Below are positions 1 to 9,112 of a stretch of DNA of 64,000 nucleotides, one piece after another. The notes beneath the pieces are model-generated. The model did not search any database. It saw nothing but the letters and a program-made list of their open reading frames with translations, and had not been told where the DNA came from. The position numbers and the translations under genes were made by a program. Numbering within the stretch: position 1 is the stretch's first letter; each line of letters opens with the position of its first letter. The DNA is from Flavobacterium cupreum. Lineage in GTDB: Bacteria > Bacteroidota > Bacteroidia > Flavobacteriales > Flavobacteriaceae. The DNA is taken from contig NZ_QWDM01000017.1 in the NCBI RefSeq assembly GCF_003996965.1, forward strand, positions 62,001 through 126,000, read 5' to 3'.

Positions 1-238
1 TAAATTAAGTCAAAAAAATACAAATTTATTAAGAAAAATAACATAAATTTATTTTTAACACTTTTTGAGCTTTGCTGTTATTTCAAAAAGTGATTCCCGA
101 ATTCTAGTAATAGCTGTTAGTTTTTCCTTATTAAATATAAATCTTAAACATTTTATAACTTAAAATTATATAATTGTTTTTATTTTTTATAAAAAACAAT
201 ACATTTGGAACTTAATAACAATAAACCACTATTATAGT
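1..238. other. Intergenic region at left edge
   Basis: This is very AT-rich, with stops in all frames, so no gene runs in from the left edge. It contains a 10-bp inverted repeat, CACTTTTTGA at 59-68 and its complement at 83-92. That could be the 3' hairpin of a gene outside the window, but no T-run follows it. The right part holds the candidate promoter of the permease gene. Confidence 0.5.
174..207 (+). promoter_or_regulatory. Candidate Bacteroidota promoter of the permease gene
   Basis: TACATTTG at 200-207 matches the -7 consensus TAnnTTTG. TTG at 174-176 could be the -33 element, with a 23-nt spacer at the long end of the usual range. The start codon at 239 lies 31 nt downstream. Confidence 0.45.
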
Positions 239-1705
239 ATGTCAATTATGCGAGTTAAACCAATATCTGCTTTTGAAGCGGATATGAAAAAAAGTGATTT
301 AAAAAGGGTTCTGGGAAAATGGAGCCTAACTGCCATTGGAGTTGGTGCCATTATTGGTGGAGGAATTTTTGTTCTTACAGGTACCGGAGCTTATTATCAT
401 GCTGGTCCTGCGTTAGCACTTTCTTTCATTATTGCAGGTATTGCCTGTGTTTTTGCAGCTCTTTGTTATTCTGAGTTTGCCTCTATTTTACCTGTTGAAG
501 GCTCTGCGTATGCATATGCTTATGGTACAATTGGAGAAATTTTTGCATGGATTATTGGTTGGGGACTTATTCTTGAGTACGCAATGGGATCCATGACAGT
601 AGCGGTCTCCTGGTCCGGATACTTTAATAAGCTGCTCAAAATGTTTCATATTCATCTCCCTGAATGGCTGACAACTGACCCTGCAAGTTACTCCGGAGAA
701 GGTTTTTCTATGAACCTGCCGGCTTTTTGTATCGTTATTTTAGTTATTTCATTACTTATCAGAGGAACAAAAAGTGCAGCGAAAGCAAACAACATGATTG
801 TTATTCTTAAAGTTTCTGCCGTAATATTTGTAATTATTGCAGGTCTTTTCTTTATTGATACTGCTAACTGGCACCCATTTATTCCGGCTGCTACTCAGAT
901 TATTGAAAAAGAAACTACACACAATGCTTACGGAATAGGCGGAGTTGTATCAGGAGCTGCAGCAATTTTCTTTGCTTATGTAGGTTTTGATGCTGTTTCT
1001 ACACAAGCCGGAGAAGCTATTAATCCTAAAAAGGATGTTCCTTTTGCTATTATTGCTTCTTTATTAATTTGTACTACACTATACATTCTTGTTTCATTAG
1101 TATTAACAGGAATGATGAACTATAAAGATTTTAACCCACTGGGGCAATACCCTGAAGCGATTAAAGCTCCTGTTGCATATGCTTTTGATATTGCCGGACA
1201 AGGCTGGGCAGGTTTTATAATCACAATTGCTGCAACTATTGGTCTTGTATCGGTATTGATGGTAATGATTATGGGACAGTCAAGAATTTTTCTTGGAATG
1301 TCTAAAGACGGATTAATTCCTGCTGTATTCTCAAAGGTAAATCCACTTTCAGGAACTCCAAAAACGAACCTAATGATTTTAGGTGGTATTATCGCTGTAG
1401 TTGCTGCTTTTACACCAATTAATAAATTAGCCGATATGACTAGTTTCGGTACTTTATTTGCCTTTACAATGGTTTGTATTGCGGTTTGGATCCTAAGAGT
1501 AAAACAACCTCAATTAACCCGAACTTTTAAAGTTCCTGCTTTACCTATAATTGCTGTTTGTGGTATTTCGATCAATACTTATCTAATGATTAACTTAAGC
1601 TTAGATGCTCAGTTACTTTCACTTGGATGGCTCGCGATTGGTATCCTTGTTTATTTTGGATACAGCAAAAAAAGATCAAAACTGAATCTTAAAGATACTG
1701 AGTAA
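239..1705 (+). CDS. APC-family amino acid permease
   Basis: A 488-residue polytopic membrane protein with about 12 hydrophobic segments. The first segment carries the APC signature GVGAIIGGGIFVLTG at about residues 36-50, followed by the conserved LCYSEFA and EYAMG stretches. Length and motifs fit the cationic amino acid transporter/YfnA-like branch of the amino acid-polyamine-organocation superfamily, which moves amino acids across the inner membrane by proton symport or exchange. The substrate cannot be read from sequence. The gene stands alone with its own candidate promoter and a bidirectional terminator. An in-frame ATG three codons in (248) could also be the start. Confidence 0.9.
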   Translation: MSIMRVKPISAFEADMKKSDLKRVLGKWSLTAIGVGAIIGGGIFVLTGTGAYYHAGPALALSFIIAGIACVFAALCYSEFASILPVEGSAYAYAYGTIGEIFAWIIGWGLILEYAMGSMTVAVSWSGYFNKLLKMFHIHLPEWLTTDPASYSGEGFSMNLPAFCIVILVISLLIRGTKSAAKANNMIVILKVSAVIFVIIAGLFFIDTANWHPFIPAATQIIEKETTHNAYGIGGVVSGAAAIFFAYVGFDAVSTQAGEAINPKKDVPFAIIASLLICTTLYILVSLVLTGMMNYKDFNPLGQYPEAIKAPVAYAFDIAGQGWAGFIITIAATIGLVSVLMVMIMGQSRIFLGMSKDGLIPAVFSKVNPLSGTPKTNLMILGGIIAVVAAFTPINKLADMTSFGTLFAFTMVCIAVWILRVKQPQLTRTFKVPALPIIAVCGISINTYLMINLSLDAQLLSLGWLAIGILVYFGYSKKRSKLNLKDTE

Positions 1706-1724
1706 TCATTTTTTATTACCGCAT

Positions 1725-1762
1725 AAAAAACTCCAAATTTTCATATTTGGAGTTTTTTTTTT
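1725..1762. terminator. Bidirectional intrinsic terminator
   Basis: CTCCAAAT (1731-1738) and ATTTGGAG (1745-1752) form a stem with a 6-nt loop. It is flanked by an A-run on the left and a T-run on the right. It sits between two convergent genes and can end transcription on both strands. Confidence 0.85.
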
Positions 1763-1989
1763 TATAAATCAAAAACAGAAGTTCGCTTGGCCCTGATTAA
1801 ATCCTTTAACCGAATCCAAAAAGCTAAGGTTAAATAAACTCCAAACCCTAAACCTACGGTTACAAATGAAATATAAATAAAAAACAATCTTACACTTGTT
1901 ACACGCATACCCAGTTTATCTGCTAACCTGGAGGATACATGAAAACCGTATTTTTCAAAAAAGAATTTTAGTTTTATAATTGCAGACAT
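1762..1989 (-). CDS. PspC-domain protein
   Basis: A 75-residue protein that is essentially one PspC domain. It has an N-terminal amphipathic part with SSRLADKLGM..VRLFFIY, then one long hydrophobic segment (about residues 34-60) and a basic tail. In other bacteria PspC domains occur in phage-shock and envelope-stress membrane proteins. No pspA or pspB is adjacent, so a stress role is inferred from the domain only. The family shows conserved GxYLxLAFWxRLKD-type ends, as seen here. Confidence 0.75.
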   Translation of the reverse strand: MSAIIKLKFFFEKYGFHVSSRLADKLGMRVTSVRLFFIYISFVTVGLGFGVYLTLAFWIRLKDLIRAKRTSVFDL

Positions 1990-2099
1990 AATGGAAGTTA
2001 GATGTTGGATGTTGGATATTAAATACCTGTTTTGAATCTCAGATTTAAAGCAAAAGTACTAAATTATCTAATTTTCTAATGATCAAATTTCCTAATTAA

Positions 2100-3371
2100 C
2101 TATTTGTTCTTTAACAATTCTATTCCAACGGCGCATTTCAGACAGGCTTTTTGATTGCAATATTCGTTTTTGAGCTGTAATAAAACTTGTGTGTCAAAAG
2201 CGCTTTTCGAAGTCAATCCGAAAGAGGCAAATTTATCGATGATTGAGTTTTTCTCCGGGGCTGCTTCTTTCATAAAATCAATTAAATTTTCAAAAATAAG
2301 TTCTCCTCTTTTTTGAGCATAAGCAAACTGAAGCGGAATAACAGTGTTGAGAATTATTAAATCTATAAATGCCTTTGATAATACTTTTGGCTTTTTACGG
2401 CTTTCCTTGTCAAACTGATAATGGTTCTGCCAGTATGGCCCAGCTGAAACCGTCAGCAATTCATAGACTTTTCCAACCGATTTTAATTCGATTATCTTAG
2501 AAAATAAATTTTGGTGTTTATGGTATAAAGCTGCTAATTGAGCAAGTCTGATCGTTGGAAAATTATCCGGCCGGTGTTTAAAAAACTCCAGCGGATCTGT
2601 GTAAGTTTTTATTAACTGATATTTATTTGAAAGATAAAAATACCTGATTTTCAAATCCATAAAATAAACATCTTCTTTTTCCGGATCTAATAAACCGGAA
2701 CTGCCAAAAAGTAAAGCTTCCAGATTTTCTTTTTCAAAACTTTCTTTTCTGATGATTGAAAATGGGATTGATCGGGCTATTTGTAAAAAGGTATTTCCAT
2801 TTGTATTTAAACCAAAATTCTTCGCCAATAAACAAAACAAAACAGCTTCCCAATCCTGACTTGTTTCCTGCAGTACATCTAAAATAAATTTGGATTTGCG
2901 TTCTAATCGTTCAAAAAATAATCGTTCCTGCCAGTTTTTAAAAACAAATTCATCTATACCAGCTATCTGCTTTTCACAAGATATCCATGATTTTGGTGCG
3001 ACTAACGAATTATAGTTATTTATTATTTCGGCCGAAATGTAATCCCTCAAAACCAAAACCGGGATTTCAGTATTATTTCCTCTAAAAATCTCCGTATCAT
3101 GTTCCCACACTACATGCAAAATCACATTTTCATATGCCACATCCCTTTCATGGCCATGAATGTACCAATCGGATGATTTTAAATGAATTTCGACATTTCC
3201 TGCCCACTTCTGATTTCCGATTATAATTTGAGCATTAAAAAAATCAGGTCCTGAAGATTCTAAATAGTCCCCCGTTCTGATAATGGTGACCGGCTCGTTT
3301 TGCGTCGTCTTCAGGTGCAGCGTCTCAAACTTTTTAAACTTCCACAGATAATGGAGAAAGTCTTCTTTCAT
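2100..3371 (-). CDS. DUF2851 family protein
   Basis: A 423-residue soluble protein with the features I associate with DUF2851, which is common in Bacteroidota. These are the opening MKEDFLHYLWKF, then SGPDFFNAQI and a GNVEIHLKSSDW..HGH stretch in the first 100 residues, and a Cys-rich end (CNQKACLKCAVG). The acidic/histidine pattern D..N..E.H...W..H resembles a nuclease-like metal site, but that is inference; the function is unknown. It lies between the PspC gene and the exonuclease gene, all on the same strand. Confidence 0.75.
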   Translation of the reverse strand: MKEDFLHYLWKFKKFETLHLKTTQNEPVTIIRTGDYLESSGPDFFNAQIIIGNQKWAGNVEIHLKSSDWYIHGHERDVAYENVILHVVWEHDTEIFRGNNTEIPVLVLRDYISAEIINNYNSLVAPKSWISCEKQIAGIDEFVFKNWQERLFFERLERKSKFILDVLQETSQDWEAVLFCLLAKNFGLNTNGNTFLQIARSIPFSIIRKESFEKENLEALLFGSSGLLDPEKEDVYFMDLKIRYFYLSNKYQLIKTYTDPLEFFKHRPDNFPTIRLAQLAALYHKHQNLFSKIIELKSVGKVYELLTVSAGPYWQNHYQFDKESRKKPKVLSKAFIDLIILNTVIPLQFAYAQKRGELIFENLIDFMKEAAPEKNSIIDKFASFGLTSKSAFDTQVLLQLKNEYCNQKACLKCAVGIELLKNK

Positions 3372-3449
3372 CTTTAAACTTTTATATTAATTTCTAAAAG
3401 TTTAAAAATAAATAAAATAATATTAATCCTACAAATTTATTTGTTTAAA

Positions 3450-3932
3450 TTATTGCAGCAGATATAATTTGGCACAGGCGCGGGCATCAGAAAGCGCTTC
3501 GTGGTGGTTCAGCACAATGTTCATTTCACGACAGCAATCACTCAGCTTGGTAGGTTTTAATCCCTTTGCTTTGTAAATTTTGACTGTACATTCCCATTTT
3601 GAGGCAATATTCAAATCTTCATATTGCAGCCCATGAAGCGCCATTGATTTGATTAAGACATTACGATCAAAGCTTTCATTATGCGCTACAACAACTTTGT
3701 TTCTTAATCTTTTTTCTATCTCCGGATAAACCTGTAAAAATGACTTTGCATTTACCGTATCACGCGGATAGATTCCATGCACGCGAATCGTGAAGGGATT
3801 GTATTCGTTATTGGGTGGTTTTATTAAGGTAACAAATTCATCTGTAATGATTCCGTTTTCTACGGTAACAATTCCGACAGAACAGGGATGGTAGGCTGTT
3901 GCCGTTTCAAAATCTATGGCTGTAAAATTCAT
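3450..3932 (-). CDS. 3'-5' exonuclease, DEDDh (DnaQ-like)
   Basis: A 160-residue stand-alone exonuclease domain of the DnaQ/RNase T superfamily. All five DEDDh catalytic residues are visible: D7 and E9 in AIDFETA, D89 in AHNESFD, and H144 and D149 in HHEALSDA. Such proteins remove nucleotides from 3' ends of DNA or RNA using two metal ions. There is no polymerase or helicase domain, so it is not PolC or DinG. Possible roles are epsilon-like proofreading or general nuclease activity. The upstream neighbour (CBS-like gene) is separated by a strong terminator, so this gene has its own start. Confidence 0.88.
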   Translation of the reverse strand: MNFTAIDFETATAYHPCSVGIVTVENGIITDEFVTLIKPPNNEYNPFTIRVHGIYPRDTVNAKSFLQVYPEIEKRLRNKVVVAHNESFDRNVLIKSMALHGLQYEDLNIASKWECTVKIYKAKGLKPTKLSDCCREMNIVLNHHEALSDARACAKLYLLQ

Positions 3933-3952
3933 GTCTTTTTTATCTTTAAGCT

Positions 3953-3994
3953 AAAAAATCCATAAATCTAATTTGCAGGATTAGATTTATGGAT
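3953..3994 (-). terminator. Intrinsic terminator of the CBS-like gene
   Basis: A perfect 15-bp inverted repeat has arms 3958-3972 and 3980-3994 and a 7-nt loop. Read on the minus strand it is followed by a T-run (complement of 3953-3958). It lies 22 nt after the stop of the gene ending at 4016. Confidence 0.9.
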
Positions 3995-4015
3995 TACTCC
4001 TTTATTAATTGTATC

Positions 4016-5377
4016 TTATTTTATCGATCCAATGATATCATATTTAGTTATAATATGGTGATTGCCGTTTTCCAATTCGATCAGGACAGCATCATTTTCT
4101 TTGGTGAATAATTTGGAAACCTCCTCAATTGGTGTTCCCATCTTCACAATAGGAAAAGGTTTGCCCATTACTTCCTTAATCGGTTTTTCGGCTACATTTT
4201 TATCCGCCACATAACTTCTGAACAAATCTGTCTCATCAACAGAACCTACAAATCCGGTAATATCTACCACAGGAATTTGCGAGATTTTATACTTACGCAT
4301 ACGCTCAATGGCATGCGAAACCAATTCTTCGGTACGTACGACAATTAATTCCTTATCGATATGGTCTTTGATGACGTCTTCTGCTTTTGTTATGTTTTCT
4401 TCCAAAAAGCCACGTTCACGCATCCAGTCATCATTGAACATTTTACCTACATAGCGGCTTCCTGAATCGTGGAAAAGAACCACAACCACATCCTCAGGCT
4501 TAAAGTGTTCTTTAAGCTGTAACAATCCTTTTATGCAGGCTCCGGCAGAATTCCCCACAAAAATAGCTTCTTCCAGTGCAATTTTTCTGGTATAAACTGC
4601 TGCATCCTTATCGGTTACTTTTGTAAATCCGTCGATTAAAGAAAAGTCAACATTTTTAGGTAAAATATCTTCCCCGATTCCTTCGGTGATATACGAGTAG
4701 ATTTCGTTTTCATCAAAAATTCCGGTTTCGTGGTATTTTTTAAAAACGGAACCATACGTATCTATTCCCCATATTTTAATGTTTGGGTTTTTCTCTTTTA
4801 AGTATTTTCCAACTCCCGAAATTGTTCCTCCTGTTCCGACACCTACTACGAAATGAGTGATTTTTCCGTCTGTCTGTTTCCAGATTTCAGGTCCTGTCTG
4901 CTCATAATGCGCCAAAGAATTGGACATATTATCGTATTGGTTTACATACCATGAATTTGGTGTTTCCAAAGCCAGGCGCTTTGAAACCGAGTAATAAGAA
5001 CGCGGATCAGTTGGCTCAACATCTGTAGGGCAAACTACCACTTTTGCGCCAACAGCACGAAGAATATCCATTTTTTCTTTCGACTGCTTATCTGATATTA
5101 CACAAATCAATTTATATCCTTTGATGATGGCTACAAGCGCCAATCCCATTCCTGTATTTCCGGAAGTACCTTCAATAATAGTTCCTCCCGGCTGTAAACG
5201 GCCATCTGCTTCAGCATCTTCAATCATCTTTACGGCCATTCTGTCTTTTACAGAATTTCCGGGATTAAAAGTTTCGACTTTTGCCAATACCAACGCATCA
5301 ATTTCAGCAACAATCTTGTTGAGTTTTACTAATGGCGTATTACCAATTGTTTCTAAAATATTTTTTGAAAAGTCCAT
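4016..5377 (-). CDS. Cystathionine beta-synthase-like PLP enzyme with CBS pair
   Basis: A 453-residue fold-type II PLP enzyme. The PLP lysine is K44 in PGNSVKDRMA, the substrate loop is TSGNTGMG (71-78), and the glycine-rich phosphate loop GVGTGGTISG lies at about 179-188. Two CBS domains follow at about 335-453, the arrangement of cystathionine beta-synthase. It probably condenses serine (or O-acetylserine) with homocysteine or sulfide; this branch cannot be told from cysteine synthase by sequence alone. There is no N-terminal haem region as in animal enzymes. The gene starts 48 nt after the porin gene on the same strand. Confidence 0.85.
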   Translation of the reverse strand: MDFSKNILETIGNTPLVKLNKIVAEIDALVLAKVETFNPGNSVKDRMAVKMIEDAEADGRLQPGGTIIEGTSGNTGMGLALVAIIKGYKLICVISDKQSKEKMDILRAVGAKVVVCPTDVEPTDPRSYYSVSKRLALETPNSWYVNQYDNMSNSLAHYEQTGPEIWKQTDGKITHFVVGVGTGGTISGVGKYLKEKNPNIKIWGIDTYGSVFKKYHETGIFDENEIYSYITEGIGEDILPKNVDFSLIDGFTKVTDKDAAVYTRKIALEEAIFVGNSAGACIKGLLQLKEHFKPEDVVVVLFHDSGSRYVGKMFNDDWMRERGFLEENITKAEDVIKDHIDKELIVVRTEELVSHAIERMRKYKISQIPVVDITGFVGSVDETDLFRSYVADKNVAEKPIKEVMGKPFPIVKMGTPIEEVSKLFTKENDAVLIELENGNHHIITKYDIIGSIK

Positions 5378-5425
5378 TTTATTTGAATTTAAAATTTGGT
5401 TTAAAATTGAAACAGGTCCTGTTTT

Positions 5426-7396
5426 TTATTGGAAGAAATTCCAAACTAAACCAAATCGGATCGTAAAATCGCGATATGGATTATCAGGAGCTGAGTAATA
5501 ATTATTTTGTGCAAAAGCAGCATTAAAGTGTTCTGCTTTTAAATAAAATCTGGTCTGGCGAATTCTGGCGTTAACAAAGAAATCAAAGTTGGCATAATTC
5601 CCTATTTTCTTGTCATCCTGAACAAAAAATTCCCCAACAACCGGATTATAGGAGTTACCATAATATTCAGTGAAATAATTGAATGTAATTCCGGTCTGAA
5701 TGTATAGTGCTTTCTTGAAAAAATAACTGGAGTAATAAAATGTATTTCTGGTTACAAAATCAGGAACATTTAAAATTAAATCCGACTGATCTACTTTTTG
5801 ATACAATAGCGTGTTATCTAATGCAAAAGGCCCAAATTTGAACTCACGGCTGGCTTTTAAAGACAAATAATTGATGGCATTACCATACTGGGCGGGATTT
5901 ACAATTTGTGTCTGAGCCGCAATTTCTGCGGGATTGGAAACATCTTCAAAATACAAATGATCTTTTAAAACCGAATATTGAACTTCAGCATTTAACCAGG
6001 GAGTAAAAACATTGGCACTAATTGAATTTATTTTTTCATTTTTGAAGTTATTCGACCAGTTGTATTTTATAAAACTACTTTGGTATAAATTGTAATTATT
6101 ATTAGGCAGTTTATTAATGTTCTGGTATCTGAAGTCAAATTTGATTTTATCATTCAAAGTATACCTTAATTTCGCATCTAAATCAGACAGTGACTGATTG
6201 GTGATGGATCTGGAATATAAAAATCGGCCATTCCATTTGTTTTTCTGGTATTCATACTGTCCTCCAACATTATTGATCTGCCTGTAAAGATTATTCGGGA
6301 TGGCAACAAGTCCGTTTGCATCAAGTATGACCCTGTTGTATTCGTAGTTCGATCTGTAATCGTCAATAAAGAAATTGAATTTCCCTAAAAGTGAATTCCC
6401 ATAGGCAAGACCGGCTTTGTTGTACAATTTTTCGAAATGCGTCTGATCGTTTATTCCATTAGTTACATACGAATTTCCGAATCGGTTTACAGACTGGTTA
6501 TCCACAGTAGAAGTTACAGTGGCCTGATTGTATTCATAAAATTTGTTTTCATAATTGAACTGATGTGTCACGTACAAATTATTGTTTCCTTCTTTTGGGT
6601 TAATCCTGAAAGCATGGTCAAAGAACAAACGTCTTCCTTTTAAAAAGGATTTAGCATCTGTTAAATAAACCTGTAATCGCTGGCGATTGTTAAAATCCTT
6701 ATTGCCGCTTTCGAAATCTTCGGGTGTTGTAATCCCGCCATTTTCTTCATTTAAAATATCCTGATAGGTATAATGTGCTTTTAAAACATATCTCATATCA
6801 GTCGTAAAATAGCTTGTGGTAAATCTGAAATTCCCTGTACTTGCCAACTGATTGATGTAATCTCCCTCTGAACGCAACCCTCTGTAGGCCATCGAGAAAT
6901 TAAGGTTTTTGGAAGTATTTAGCGTAATAAACGAATCTACGTTTTGCCCTTTATTGATTGTTGTATTAAAAAACAGTTCTGTAAAAGGAGTTGCCGCAGA
7001 ATAATATGGAATCTGATTTGCTTCCAGAAAATTGAAATGTTTCCCTTTAAAACCTAATTCGGGATAAGGTGAAAAATCGGTTAAACTGTATTGTAACGTA
7101 TTATAGGTCTGCCCGATATTCGAAAAAGGCAAAAGTCCGAAATTATCCTTTCTGAGGTAATTTTGCTTGTAAGCACTTTTTAAGGTTAATGAGGTATCGG
7201 CATAAGTGGTATCATGCTCCAGGGTAATAGTCTGATATTGGTCGATGGTCGCAATTTTGGCTTTTTTCTTTTTAAGGGTATCGGTAATACTTGAATATTT
7301 TGTATTCATATCCAAATTGCTTTTAGGAGTATTTTTTTCCTGAGAAAACAATACGGCAGGCACTACTAATAGATATAAAAAAAAGAATATTCTCAT
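5426..7396 (-). CDS. Putative porin, outer-membrane beta-barrel
   Basis: A 656-residue protein with an N-terminal signal peptide (MRIFFFLYLLVVPAVLFSQ). After a short linker it is built throughout of alternating, aromatic-rich beta strands and ends in aromatic residues (VWNFFQ), as outer-membrane barrels do. The pattern fits the Bacteroidota putative porin family (PF14121-like). It should sit in the outer membrane; the passenger is unknown. It may be cotranscribed with the downstream CBS-like gene (48 nt). A TAnnTTTG element lies 44 nt before its start. Confidence 0.8.
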   Translation of the reverse strand: MRIFFFLYLLVVPAVLFSQEKNTPKSNLDMNTKYSSITDTLKKKKAKIATIDQYQTITLEHDTTYADTSLTLKSAYKQNYLRKDNFGLLPFSNIGQTYNTLQYSLTDFSPYPELGFKGKHFNFLEANQIPYYSAATPFTELFFNTTINKGQNVDSFITLNTSKNLNFSMAYRGLRSEGDYINQLASTGNFRFTTSYFTTDMRYVLKAHYTYQDILNEENGGITTPEDFESGNKDFNNRQRLQVYLTDAKSFLKGRRLFFDHAFRINPKEGNNNLYVTHQFNYENKFYEYNQATVTSTVDNQSVNRFGNSYVTNGINDQTHFEKLYNKAGLAYGNSLLGKFNFFIDDYRSNYEYNRVILDANGLVAIPNNLYRQINNVGGQYEYQKNKWNGRFLYSRSITNQSLSDLDAKLRYTLNDKIKFDFRYQNINKLPNNNYNLYQSSFIKYNWSNNFKNEKINSISANVFTPWLNAEVQYSVLKDHLYFEDVSNPAEIAAQTQIVNPAQYGNAINYLSLKASREFKFGPFALDNTLLYQKVDQSDLILNVPDFVTRNTFYYSSYFFKKALYIQTGITFNYFTEYYGNSYNPVVGEFFVQDDKKIGNYANFDFFVNARIRQTRFYLKAEHFNAAFAQNNYYSAPDNPYRDFTIRFGLVWNFFQ

Positions 7397-7439
7397 GTGA
7401 TCACTTTATATATAATTATTTCGGCAAAAATTTACTGAG

Positions 7440-7447
7440 CAAAGGTA
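7440..7447 (-). promoter_or_regulatory. Candidate -7 element of the porin gene
   Basis: The minus strand reads TACCTTTG, a perfect TAnnTTTG, 44 nt upstream of the porin start. No clear -33 TTG is present. Confidence 0.45.
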
Positions 7448-7489
7448 AAAGATAAAAACGTATAAAAAAACATATTATACCTTTGCAGC

Positions 7490-7646
7490 GTAAAGAAAGC
7501 AGAGAAAAACAGACACTTATAAAGCAAACGACAGACACTGTTGAAATATTTTAAAATATTCCCAAACAATTTTTCAAAAAACAATCTGAATGAGCTGGGG
7601 TAACTCCAAAAAAAAACCGGGCTTGAAGTACATCAAGCCCGGCTTT
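7490..7646 (+). ncRNA. Possible small RNA between two divergent -7 elements and a terminator
   Basis: On the plus strand TACCTTTG at 7478-7485 is a perfect -7 motif, back to back with the porin promoter, yet no plus-strand gene follows for 5 kb. The putative transcript would carry the palindrome AATATTTTAAAATATT around 7545-7560. It could end at the GC-rich stem at 7617-7642, which on this strand is followed by only four T. The call rests on the promoter motif plus stem and is speculative; the boundaries are estimates. Confidence 0.2.
7607..7642 (-). terminator. Intrinsic terminator of the SusC/SusD operon
   Basis: CCGGGCTTGA (7617-7626) and TCAAGCCCGG (7633-7642) form a 10-bp GC-rich stem with a 6-nt loop. 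On the minus strand a T-run follows (complement of 7607-7616). It lies 26 nt after the SusD stop. Confidence 0.9.
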
Positions 7647-7667
7647 TAAAAAAAATTATGTTATTAT

Positions 7668-9101
7668 TTATCTGTTTGCATTTACAGCATCCTCAATAAA
7701 TGGGTTAGAATCAATTTCAGCCTGAGGAATTTTTAAGAAAAATTTCTTGTCATCTGCTGTTAAATTAGCAGCAGCTCCAACTCTGTGATTACCTGTTCTG
7801 GTAATCCCTCTTCTTAGACGTTTTGCATCAAACCACTCTACACCATTTTCAGCATAAAGTTCTTTTCTTCTTTCTACTAAGATTTCTTCTATAAGTGCAG
7901 CTCCTGTATTTGTAGATCTAACAGCATTTACATCTCTGTCTTGTTGTAAAGCAAAAAGTAAATCATGCGCTCCGGTAAAATCATTTAATCTTGCTTTTGC
8001 TTCCGCTTCAATCAAGATCATTTCAGGAGTTCTGAAAATAGCATTATCTCCTTCAAAGGTAAAAGTAAATTTACGAGTAATCCAATATCTGTAATCGTTA
8101 AGATTTGTGATAGAGGCACTTTTTTTCTGGAAATAAGCTCTAACATCAGTTGCAGAAAACAAAGCAACAAAATCTCTGTTGATATAAGTAGCAGAATATG
8201 ACGTAGTCAGGTGATCTGTCATAGAAGCCGGTGCATTATAGTAGTAGTTAGACTGATCTGATCTTTGTGCACTACCCCAAATCCATTCCACATTCTCAAC
8301 ATCATCAAATCCGGAACGGTAGCTTGCTGCATCTAATACTGCTTCAGGATCACCTCCATAAGCCGCGTTAGCTGCTGCTTGTGCACCAGTCCAGTTGCCC
8401 ATTACCTGATACACCTGAGCTAACATTGCGTTTGCAACTGCTTTATTGATGTACGATTTACCCAAACGGTCTTCTGTTAACCCGGCCACAGCTTTTGTCA
8501 AATCATCTACAATTAATTTATAAACTTCTCCAACCGTAGACATTGGCTGTCCTTCTTTAGAACTAACTGTATAAATAGGCGGTGCAGAGAAATTTACATC
8601 TGCAGAATATGTTGGAGCAAATTCCATCACTAACTGGTGGTAGAAAAAAGCTCTTAACGCGTAACCGTTAGCAGCTAATTCTATTTTATCGGCTGGAGCC
8701 AGCGCAGTACTTTTCTCAACACCAGCAATTAAAACATTTGCCTGATTGATCATATAGAAACAATAGTTCCAGGTGAACGTTGTTCTTCTATAGGTTGGCT
8801 CACGGTTATCATTGGCATAGTCAAAGTTAAACCAGGTATTCTCCTGAATTAAATCATTTCCTTTCACACTACGTGCAAAAAAGATAGAGTTAAGACCAGC
8901 AGCATCTGTGCTTGTAAACTGACCTCTAAATTGTCTGGTAATTCCCGAGATAAAAGACTCAACACCTTCTCTTGAGCCAAAAACCACTTCCTCACTAACA
9001 CCCGATGTTGGTTTGGGTTCCTCAAGAAATTCCTGACTACAACCTACCATTATAAACAATGCCATGATGGCAATGAAAATTTTTGAAATTAAATTTTTCA
9101 T
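7668..9101 (-). CDS. SusD/RagB family nutrient-binding lipoprotein
   Basis: A 477-residue surface lipoprotein. It has an N-terminal signal with lipobox Cys at about residue 21 (IMVGCSQEF), an EP-rich linker, TPR-like helices including ALRAFFYHQLVMEF, and the C-terminal SusD motif LVERRKELYAENGVEWFDAKR. SusD-like proteins cap their SusC transporter and bind the substrate on the cell surface. It follows the SusC gene after 11 nt, so the two form one operon. No glycosidase, peptidase or anti-sigma gene is adjacent, so the ligand is unknown. Confidence 0.93.
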   Translation of the reverse strand: MKNLISKIFIAIMALFIMVGCSQEFLEEPKPTSGVSEEVVFGSREGVESFISGITRQFRGQFTSTDAAGLNSIFFARSVKGNDLIQENTWFNFDYANDNREPTYRRTTFTWNYCFYMINQANVLIAGVEKSTALAPADKIELAANGYALRAFFYHQLVMEFAPTYSADVNFSAPPIYTVSSKEGQPMSTVGEVYKLIVDDLTKAVAGLTEDRLGKSYINKAVANAMLAQVYQVMGNWTGAQAAANAAYGGDPEAVLDAASYRSGFDDVENVEWIWGSAQRSDQSNYYYNAPASMTDHLTTSYSATYINRDFVALFSATDVRAYFQKKSASITNLNDYRYWITRKFTFTFEGDNAIFRTPEMILIEAEAKARLNDFTGAHDLLFALQQDRDVNAVRSTNTGAALIEEILVERRKELYAENGVEWFDAKRLRRGITRTGNHRVGAAANLTADDKKFFLKIPQAEIDSNPFIEDAVNANR

Positions 9102-9112
9102 ATATATATCTT

